Positions 1 through 5,089 of a DNA stretch of 6,129 bases are shown here, one piece after another. A program made the translations under genes and the position numbers. How positions within the stretch are numbered: the stretch's first letter is position 1; each line of letters begins with the position of its first letter. Under the pieces are notes generated by a model. The model did not search any database. It was not told where the DNA came from and was given only the letters and a program-made list of their open reading frames with translations. Source of the DNA: an uncultured Peptococcaceae bacterium (GTDB lineage: Bacteria; Bacillota; Desulfotomaculia; Desulfotomaculales; Desulfocucumaceae); contig CATZDY010000142.1 in NCBI GenBank assembly GCA_958417755.1, positions 1-6,129 on the forward strand. The letters are read 5' to 3'.

Positions 1-3
1 GCG

Positions 4-692
4 GTTTATAAGTTACCTATAAGGAATTGAAACTTAGATTCGGGTTATGTTCGGAAAGAAAACGGGCGCGTTTATAAGTTACCTATCAGGAATTGAAACT
101 TTGCTGCATCTCCGCCTTTTTTTAGTACAATCCAGTTTATAAGTTACCTATAAGGAATTGAAACACATTAGAACGCTACCCCCAAACGCCGGATAGTACG
201 GTTTATAAGTTACCTATAAGGAATTGAAACGCTGCTGCAAGCTCAAACGCAAATACCAATGTGGCGTTTATAAGTTACCTATAAGGAATTGAAACCCGAT
301 TCCCCTAACCAATTGATTTTATTTGTTGCAGTTTATAAGTTACCTATAAGGAATTGAAACTCTGATATTTGCTGATTGATATCGGCACTTTTTACTTTGT
401 TTATAAGTTACCTATAAGGAATTGAAACCGCTTTATCACTTCAGCCCTTTACCCCGCTTTCCTTGGTTTATAAGTTACCTATAAGGAATTGAAACTCCTG
501 AAATCAGTGTTAATCTTATACTGATGCCCATCGTTTATAAGTTACCTATAAGGAATTGAAACATGCTCACCGATTGACAGTGTCTGTTTGCTTAAAGTTT
601 ATAAGTTACCTATAAGGAATTGAAACGACGGAGAGATGGAGGAATTGATTATCGCATATTATGTTTATAAGTTACCTATAAGGAATTGAAAC
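4..692 (+). CRISPR. CRISPR array, 11 intact 30-bp repeats, leader-distal part
   Basis: Eleven copies of a 30-bp repeat start at 4, 70, 135, 201, 266, 331, 399, 466, 533, 597 and 663. The repeat begins GTTTATAAG and ends GGAATTGAAAC. All copies are identical except the second, which has C for A at repeat position 18 (position 87). The ten spacers between them are 34-38 bp and unrelated to each other; positions 1-3 are the tail of an earlier spacer, so the array continues to the left. The repeat end ATTGAAAC matches the 8-nt 5' crRNA handle typical of type I-A/I-B and type III systems, which fixes transcription as left to right. The degenerate repeat at the right end agrees with that orientation. 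The same direction as the downstream cmr operon suggests the Cmr complex uses these crRNAs, perhaps shared with a type I system elsewhere. The leader and promoter are not in the window. Confidence 0.98.
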
Positions 693-760
693 TCAGTGGC
701 CACGCTGCGTCTGCGGTGCTTCTGGTTGAATTGGTAAGTTTACCTATAAGGATTCTCATG
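693..760 (+). repeat. Last spacer and degenerate terminal CRISPR repeat
   Basis: After the last intact repeat comes a spacer of about 38 bp (693-730) and then a decayed repeat at about 731-760. The core TAAG plus TTACCTATAAGGA is kept, with one extra T at 739. The first five bases and the last eight (consensus ATTGAAAC, here TTCTCATG) have diverged. Decayed terminal repeats mark the old, leader-distal end of arrays, so this is where the array ends. A crRNA from this last spacer could still form, because its 5' handle comes from the intact repeat before it. Confidence 0.9.
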
Positions 761-1000
761 TAAAAAGAAGGGATATGAAAAATCTATATATTCATTGGTT
801 TGAGGAGATCGTTTCTAGTCTGTATTGGGGGACAGATTGGGGACGATTTTTTAATTTGCGATTAATTTTATGACTACTAACTTTTCCATTGCTTTCGTCA
901 TGTGAAGATTTCAGTAGAATGTTGACTCATTTCAAGCAAAAAGGTAACAGAGGTAGGGCTTGGGCTGGCAAATAAGAAAAGCAATGTAATGTGTTTAGTT

Positions 1001-1018
1001 TCATCTACGGGTAGATGA
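1001..1018. repeat. Short perfect inverted repeat (hairpin)
   Basis: TCATCTA and TAGATGA form a perfect 7-bp stem around the tetraloop CGGG, and G-U pairs could add one or two more. No run of T follows, so it is not a standard Rho-independent terminator. It could be a protein-binding site or a chance palindrome. Confidence 0.4.
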
Positions 1019-1284
1019 GGGAAATAGACTCATTGTGGCTATTTTTTTATGGGAACAAGGACATACCAACTTGGGGTGGAGAAAACCAGATAAAGAGGAG
1101 AACAATCGTTGTGGAGAGTACTATGCTCAGGGGAAGCATCACAGTGCATTTCTGGGCACAATATTAAAGCTTGCTTCGGGCTGGTTTATTAATGAAAATT
1201 TCATAAAGAACGATTTGAATGGGCCAAAGCCCCAAGAGCTCAATTGATTCCAGTGTCAATTAGGAAATATCAAGTACAAGCCCG

Positions 1285-1313
1285 TTGAGCATGTTGTATA
1301 AATTCATTGTAAT
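1285..1313 (+). promoter_or_regulatory. Possible sigma-70/SigA promoter before lipoprotein remnant
   Basis: A -35-like TTGAGC (1285-1290) and a -10-like TGTAAT (1308-1313) are separated by exactly 17 bp. They match the consensus hexamers at 4 of 6 and 5 of 6 positions. The site lies just upstream of the lipoprotein pseudogene, where its promoter would be expected. In AT-rich DNA such matches also arise by chance. Confidence 0.35.
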
Positions 1314-1373
1314 AAGAATTGGATCGATATAATTGTAATGAAGGCTAATCCAAGTTTTTTTATTTTCATAGAA

Positions 1374-1794
1374 ATGGGTAAAGTAAAGAAAAGATTTTTT
1401 ATTCAATATCATATTGTTTTAATTCCAGGAATTGTATCCATGTTATTACTAAATGGATGTAGTCAGGAGCATAAAATAGAAATCATAAAGGAAGAAAGTT
1501 TTTATTCGGATTTTACCGTGGAAGATGATAAGGTATACATTCAATGTGAATTAACTATGAATAAAACTACAAATAGGGAGCAAAAGGTAGGTTTCTTTGC
1601 ATATTTCCCTGATGATGTGGGATTGGGATGATTAAAAAGTAAAAATTGCAAGGATTTCAAGCAAATAAAGAGAATTATGAGTTTACTTTATCAAAAGGAA
1701 AAGACAACATTGTAGTTATATGTATTGGAGACTTTGCAGGGGTAAATCAAAAGCATGATAGAAATTGCCGGATATAAAAATGGTAAGAATGTAA
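1374..1794 (+). pseudogene. Frameshifted gene for a small secreted lipoprotein
   Basis: From the ATG at 1374 the frame encodes a typical lipoprotein signal: basic start MGKVKKR, a hydrophobic stretch, then LLLNGC with the lipid-modified Cys at codon 29 (1458-1460). An earlier ATG at 1338 is in frame but adds a poor N-terminus, and neither start has a good ribosome binding site. The mature part is hydrophilic (KVYIQCELTMNK...FFAYFPDDVG) and stops at TGA 1629-1631. The sequence then goes on making sense in another frame: an indel near 1621-1630, a nonsense TAA at 1640-1642, and KLQGFQANKENYEFTLSKGK up to GDFAGVNQKHDRN. A second indel at about 1764-1767 restores LPDIKM and ends at TAA 1792-1794. 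The GDFAG...QKHDRNLPDI ending resembles a small uncharacterised lipoprotein family of Bacillus, from memory. The gene is most likely dead. Its original function is unknown, and sequencing error is the alternative explanation. Confidence 0.7.
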
Positions 1795-1863
1795 ATGTAA
1801 CATAAAAAATATCATTAAGTTTATTGGTATCATCTTCCTTAGCACCTAAGGGGCGAATCATAG

Positions 1864-2007
1864 AAGCAGGCCAAGAATAAGCTGCAACCAGGGAAGCTGG
1901 CAGATGTTGATGAAAACAGAGAAGTGACCAAAGAAGATATCATTGGAGCCAATATTTTCTTTGGGGCTTTTTTTTATCCTATGAAAAAATTTTGTTTTTA
2001 CCCTTAA
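1864..2007 (+). pseudogene. Coding-like remnant of unknown origin
   Basis: Between two stops, one frame reads LQPGKLADVDENREVTKEDI and continues IGANIFFGAF from a CTG at 1882. The 47-codon frame closes at TAA 2005-2007. The peptide has a balanced, protein-like composition that stands out from the low-complexity frames around it. There is no normal start codon or ribosome binding site, and the frame's end overlaps a terminator-like element. I do not recognise a family. It may be the 3' end of a deleted gene, or chance. Confidence 0.25.
1945..1975 (+). terminator. Weak Rho-independent terminator candidate
   Basis: AGCC (1947-1950) can pair with GGCT (1965-1968), with G-U pairs extending the stem outwards, and a run of eight T residues follows (1968-1975). 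The stem is short and the loop long, so the T-run is the main support. It would end transcription coming from the lipoprotein remnant or from read-through of the CRISPR array, insulating the cmr operon. Confidence 0.35.
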
Positions 2008-2017
2008 GTCACAAGGC

Positions 2018-2110
2018 ATGCATCAAGTAATCTTTACTTTAGTTACCCTCCAATTGGAAATGGATGATTTGTTTATCATTTATTATGCAAAGAAGGGTAT
2101 GGTGATGCAT
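2018..2110. other. Nested inverted repeats, possible structured RNA or operator
   Basis: ATGCATCA (2018-2025) is matched by TGATGCAT (2103-2110), an 8-bp outer stem. Inside it lie three further pairings: AAGTAA with TTACTT (2025-2039, 3-nt loop), TACCCT (2044-2049) with AGGGTA (2094-2099), and a 10-bp hairpin including two G-U pairs (2059-2084, loop TTGTTT). A perfect palindrome TCCAATTGGA (2049-2058) sits between them. Together they would fold as a branched structure. It matches no RNA family I know, and some short pairings are expected by chance in AT-rich DNA. Confidence 0.3.
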
Positions 2111-2147
2111 TAAATGGAGAAAAAAATGCCTAAAAATGTCGAATAAG

Positions 2148-2176
2148 TTGACATAAATTTAGATAGTCGGGAAAAT
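2148..2176 (+). promoter_or_regulatory. Candidate promoter for the cmr operon (distal)
   Basis: A perfect -35 box TTGACA (2148-2153) is followed after 17 bp by GAAAAT (2171-2176), a 4-of-6 match to the -10 consensus. The -35 box is also the right half of an imperfect palindrome, TGTCGAA-taag-TTGACA (2137-2153), which could bind a regulator. Transcription from here would give a 5' leader of about 200 nt that includes the hairpin at 2183-2218. Confidence 0.35.
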
Positions 2177-2182
2177 AAGAGT

Positions 2183-2218
2183 AAAATAAAAACTAGGGCA
2201 GATTTAGTCCTTTATTTT
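2183..2218. repeat. Imperfect inverted repeat in the operon leader
   Basis: AAAATAAA (2183-2190) pairs with TTTATTTT (2211-2218), and after a small internal loop ACTA (2192-2195) pairs with TAGT (2205-2208), leaving a 9-nt loop. The stem is AT-rich and weak. It could act as a poor terminator or attenuator in either direction, or be chance. Confidence 0.25.
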
Positions 2219-2251
2219 CATATGGAGAAGTTTAATATCATTTTTTTGTTA

Positions 2252-2257
2252 TATAAT
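2252..2257 (+). promoter_or_regulatory. Perfect -10 box, possible proximal promoter
   Basis: TATAAT (2252-2257) is a perfect -10 hexamer about 130 bp before the first cmr gene, preceded by a T-run. No good -35 box lies 16-18 bp upstream (best match 2 of 6), and the extended -10 TG is displaced. It would need an activator, or it is a chance match in AT-rich sequence. Confidence 0.25.
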
Positions 2258-2373
2258 TATAGAAACCAAACAGATTATCGGTTGAGATCTGTAATAAAAT
2301 AGTGGCTGATAAATTTACTTGTATAACTAAATGATTAGCGAGAAGTAGAGTGAATCAAAAAAGATAAGCCAAT

Positions 2374-2379
2374 AAGGAG
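2374..2379 (+). promoter_or_regulatory. Ribosome binding site that decides the cmr1 start
   Basis: AAGGAG at 2374-2379 is the only good Shine-Dalgarno here. In-frame candidate starts are GTG 2379 (overlaps it), ATG 2382 (2 nt away) and TTG 2388 (8 nt away). Only TTG 2388 has normal spacing, so it is preferred even though TTG is a weaker start codon. Confidence 0.6.
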
Positions 2380-2387
2380 TGATGGAT

Positions 2388-3494
2388 TTGGGTGCATCAA
2401 AATTTAAGTTGGAAATTGAACTTGAGCAACAAACGCCCATGATTCATTTTCAACATAATCAAGATGGGGCAACCCTTAGGGCCACAGAGGTAAAGCCAAA
2501 ATTAGATAAAATGCTGATTCAATTGCAAAATAAGCACCTACCCGCTGCCTGGCAATTGCCTAAACCAGATGAAAGAGCCCGGACAGCATTGAATTATAAG
2601 ATGAGGATTGAAGCAAATGCACCTTTTGAAAAAAGTAAAATTAAAATGGGAATAATGAGATTAAACAATAAGGAAGCAATATTTTATACAAAACCAATCA
2701 AATTAACAATTATTTGTTTTATACCGGATTTATTAACTGAAATTCAAAAGCATATCCAGGGATTTTTCTTGTTACATAACTTTGGTACAAGACAAAATAA
2801 GGGTTTCGGTTCATTTAAGGTTACAAAAATAAACAACCAAAGTACTTCTGTTAATGTAGTAAATGAAATAAAAAAATACTTTAATAATTCCTTTTATTAT
2901 GTAAAATATAATTCTTCTGGGCAAAAAAAAGAACGAATGAATACAATGATGAAAGATATCAATAAATTATATGAAATAATGAAATCAGGTGAAAAATATT
3001 CAAAGCCATATATTTATCAGTATATGGATAAATATTCTATTATAAATGAAAAAGATTATCTCAAAGAAAATTTGCCATTAAAGTTTCAAAATATTCCTAC
3101 TGTAAAAGTGCGAAATAAAGAAGAAAATAGAAAACCTAGATATGTAAAAGCTATGTTAGGATTGGGAGGTGGATTTCAATTTAATAGAAAAAAGGATGGT
3201 TATTGTACTCAAATCGATATTTCCCATGATACGATTAAAAGGTATGCTTCTCCCATTACATTTAAAGTAATTGATAATTTTATGTATATACTGCCTTACA
3301 ACCCAAATCCTTGTATATTGGGAGCAGTATTTTGTTTTAAAGATAAAAATGAGCCTGATGATAAGATTGAAATTAAAACACCCACTGCTGCTGAATTTGA
3401 CATGAATAATTTTATGGAAAGTTTTGTCATATATTATAATCAGTTGAAAAATAAAAAAATCGTGCCAGTCAAAGTAGGTGAGCCAAATGCCTAG
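2388..3494 (+). CDS. cmr1: Type III-B CRISPR RAMP protein Cmr1
   Basis: This is a RAMP-fold (Cas7-like) protein of 368 residues from TTG 2388, or 371 from GTG 2379. In the Cmr complex, Cmr1 sits at the end of the crRNA-bound filament and contacts the 3' part of the crRNA and the target RNA. An N-terminal beta strand leads into TPMIHFQ, then GATLRATEVKPKLD (about residues 27-40), where many Cmr1 proteins read TPL.G. and later an R-rich segment. A glycine-rich RAMP loop FGTRQNKGFGSF follows at about 132-143. The C-terminal half, with a GLGGGF motif, is harder to place. The first position in the operon, just before cas10, fits the usual cmr1-cmr2-cmr3 order. The stop overlaps the next gene by 8 bp, so translation is probably coupled. 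GC content drops sharply from about residue 85 onward. It could instead be another RAMP of a III-B variant; membership of the complex is more certain than the exact subunit name. Confidence 0.78.
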   Translation: MGASKFKLEIELEQQTPMIHFQHNQDGATLRATEVKPKLDKMLIQLQNKHLPAAWQLPKPDERARTALNYKMRIEANAPFEKSKIKMGIMRLNNKEAIFYTKPIKLTIICFIPDLLTEIQKHIQGFFLLHNFGTRQNKGFGSFKVTKINNQSTSVNVVNEIKKYFNNSFYYVKYNSSGQKKERMNTMMKDINKLYEIMKSGEKYSKPYIYQYMDKYSIINEKDYLKENLPLKFQNIPTVKVRNKEENRKPRYVKAMLGLGGGFQFNRKKDGYCTQIDISHDTIKRYASPITFKVIDNFMYILPYNPNPCILGAVFCFKDKNEPDDKIEIKTPTAAEFDMNNFMESFVIYYNQLKNKKIVPVKVGEPNA

Positions 3495-5082
3495 CTATAT
3501 TGGGATTACCTTGGGACCTATTTATGATACATTAACATCTGTTAGAAAACCTGCCTCTTTGTGGGGGGCGAGTTATATGTTTTCAATGTTTGCCAGAAAG
3601 CTTTGCGAATATTTATCTCAAAAGGAAATTGATAGCTTTGTTACCCCTTATTTTGAGCCTCATAACATCCAAATAATGGCCCAAAAGTATCCTGGGATCG
3701 GGCTTTTTCACGACCGTATTGTTTTTCAAGCTAAACCAGGTGATTTGGCAAAGGTGAAGGCAGCCATTGAACATTTAAAATTAGATATTTCTCAAGCATT
3801 GAACTATGATTTAAATCTTGATGAAAATCAACATATTCAACAAATGCAAGGAAATGGTGATGATTTTTATCAGGATATCTGTCATTTCGTCCAGGATTAT
3901 TTGCAATTTTATGCCGTGGAGTTGGAAGTACCTGCAAAGGAAAATCCCATTCTTTTTTTGTCCCCATATTTGGACGCCCTTGAGCTTGAAAAAAGTTTTC
4001 TTCAACAAGAAAGAAGCAATTATTTTTTGAGTTTGCTTGAGAATGATAATATCAAACAAAGCTTTTTGATTAGAGATTGTGGGGGATTGACCAACCTTTC
4101 CATCGCAGTCCCTGGGGAAGGACGGCTCAAACAGATTGAAGAGATTGCCTTGGGTAATCTTATGACAGCAACCATGAAAAAACATTGCTATTATGCCATT
4201 ATACAGGCTGATGGCGATAATATGGGGAAAATTTTAAGTGCCTTGAAAGAGGATAAAGAAATTGTCGCCTTTTCAAAAACTTGTTTTGCCTATGCTTCAG
4301 AGGCATCCAGTTTGATTCATAACTTTGGGGCTATTACTCTTTATGCCGGAGGGGATGATCTGCTGATTCTTTCTTCCCTTGAAAATAAAAACCAAAAAAC
4401 CATTTTTGATTTATTGACCAATATTGAAGTGGTCTTTCAACGTCATTTTAAAAAGTATGAAGAATATAAGCCTTCCATTTCCTTTGGGGTTTCTATCAAC
4501 TATGCCAAATTTCCTCTATACGAATCCTTTCAACGAGCATCGCAGCTTTTATTCGGGATAGCTAAACAAACAAAACATAAAAATGCCACAGCAGTACAAA
4601 TTCAAAAGCATGCGGGAACGAATTTTGGCTTTGTCCTGGAACAAACCGCTCATAACCAAACTTATAAAACATTCAAGGAGATTTTAGGCCTATATGGCAA
4701 GATTGCTGAAAACCATACGGAACAATTTCTCCAAAGTATCATGTTAAAGTTGGAGCAGTTTAAGCCCCTTTTTGTGCATGCAATAGAAGAATATATGGCC
4801 CGCTTGCCAGAGCACATAGAGGAGAACCAAAAAACCATATTGCATCATGTATTTGACAATATGTTTGATCACCCCATTCATCAAACAAACCAAAAATTTA
4901 TTAAGGCAGTTGTCCAGTTAATGGAAGAAGTCATTTGCCATAAAGATATCAGGGTATGCAATCAAAATATGTCCAATCAAAATCCTGATAAAGCGGAAAA
5001 TGTGATACAGTGCATGATTTCTCTGCTAAGAACTTTAAAATTCTTTGCTGAAAAGGGGCTTGAAGAAAGATATAGGAGGTGA
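3487..5082 (+). CDS. cas10: Cas10/Cmr2, HD-less type III-B large subunit with intact cyclase motif
   Basis: This is the large subunit of the Cmr effector; after target RNA binding, Cas10 makes cyclic oligoadenylate from ATP. The 531-residue product opens with GITLGPIYDTLTSVRKPASLW and then GASYMFS (residues 6-32), the start of the first palm-like domain in Cmr2 (GP...T...R...LW..SY). Usual Cmr2 proteins of about 800-1000 residues carry about 200 or more residues of HD nuclease before this point; here they are absent, and no HDxxK-like site is seen. The second palm has QADGDNMGK (D242-G247) and YAGGDDLL, with the catalytic GGDD at 288-291, both intact. The C-terminal domain is helical and ends LLRTLKFFAEKGLEER. 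ATG 3487 is chosen over GTG 3478 because AGGTGA (3476-3481) lies 5 nt before it. The gene overlaps the end of cmr1 by 8 bp. Prediction: a signalling-only Cas10 with no single-strand DNase. Confidence 0.95.
   Translation: MPSYIGITLGPIYDTLTSVRKPASLWGASYMFSMFARKLCEYLSQKEIDSFVTPYFEPHNIQIMAQKYPGIGLFHDRIVFQAKPGDLAKVKAAIEHLKLDISQALNYDLNLDENQHIQQMQGNGDDFYQDICHFVQDYLQFYAVELEVPAKENPILFLSPYLDALELEKSFLQQERSNYFLSLLENDNIKQSFLIRDCGGLTNLSIAVPGEGRLKQIEEIALGNLMTATMKKHCYYAIIQADGDNMGKILSALKEDKEIVAFSKTCFAYASEASSLIHNFGAITLYAGGDDLLILSSLENKNQKTIFDLLTNIEVVFQRHFKKYEEYKPSISFGVSINYAKFPLYESFQRASQLLFGIAKQTKHKNATAVQIQKHAGTNFGFVLEQTAHNQTYKTFKEILGLYGKIAENHTEQFLQSIMLKLEQFKPLFVHAIEEYMARLPEHIEENQKTILHHVFDNMFDHPIHQTNQKFIKAVVQLMEEVICHKDIRVCNQNMSNQNPDKAENVIQCMISLLRTLKFFAEKGLEERYRR
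5074..5081 (+). promoter_or_regulatory. Strong ribosome binding site of cmr3 overlapping the cas10 stop
   Basis: AGGAGGTG lies 8 nt before the ATG at 5090, a near-perfect Shine-Dalgarno. The TGA stop of cas10 (5080-5082) is inside it, so a ribosome finishing cas10 ends on the start signal of cmr3. This rules out the in-frame ATG at 5045, which would overlap cas10 and has no such site. Confidence 0.85.
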
Positions 5083-5089
5083 ACAGGAA

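Larger units (their letters stand above)
761..1337. other. Intergenic region between array and lipoprotein remnant
   Basis: I see no gene I can support here. The longest open frame begins at a GTG at 1035 and runs to 1247 (70 codons). It has no well-placed ribosome binding site and its product resembles nothing I know. The stretch holds a short perfect hairpin at 1001-1018 and a possible promoter at 1285-1313, both listed separately. I recognise no tRNA, insertion sequence end or repeat copy. It may be decayed sequence between the array and the effector operon. Confidence 0.6.
1795..2378. other. Intergenic region upstream of the cmr operon
   Basis: No intact gene is supported here. The region contains a short coding-like remnant (1864-2007), a weak terminator (about 1945-1975), a cluster of inverted repeats (2018-2110), a second imperfect hairpin (2183-2218) and two candidate promoters (2148-2176 and about 2252-2257). 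The last 120 bp before the operon are very AT-rich and would form its 5' leader. No riboswitch or T-box signature was recognised. Confidence 0.55.

Noticed and set aside
4..760. Self-targeting by a spacer against this window
   Set aside because: By eye, no spacer matches any other part of the window.
1035..1247. A 70-codon open frame starting with GTG after the array
   Set aside because: No ribosome binding site at normal distance, weak start codon, no recognisable motif and unusual composition. It is most likely a chance frame.
3478..3486. GTG at 3478 as the cas10 start
   Set aside because: It lies inside the AGGTGA ribosome site that serves ATG 3487, and the protein from 3487 begins with the expected MPSYIGI.
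3706..3714. His-Asp pair in GLFHDR of Cas10 as an HD nuclease site
   Set aside because: It lies after the first palm segment, not in an N-terminal domain, and the surrounding helices and further metal ligands of an HD domain are absent.
3731..4185. Open frames on the minus strand and in another plus frame inside cas10
   Set aside because: They lie within a strongly supported Cas10 gene, have no start signals of their own and encode no known motif.
5045..5089. Earlier in-frame ATG for cmr3 at 5045
   Set aside because: It would overlap cas10 by 38 bp and lacks a ribosome site, while ATG 5090 has a near-perfect one and gives the normal Cmr3 N-terminus.
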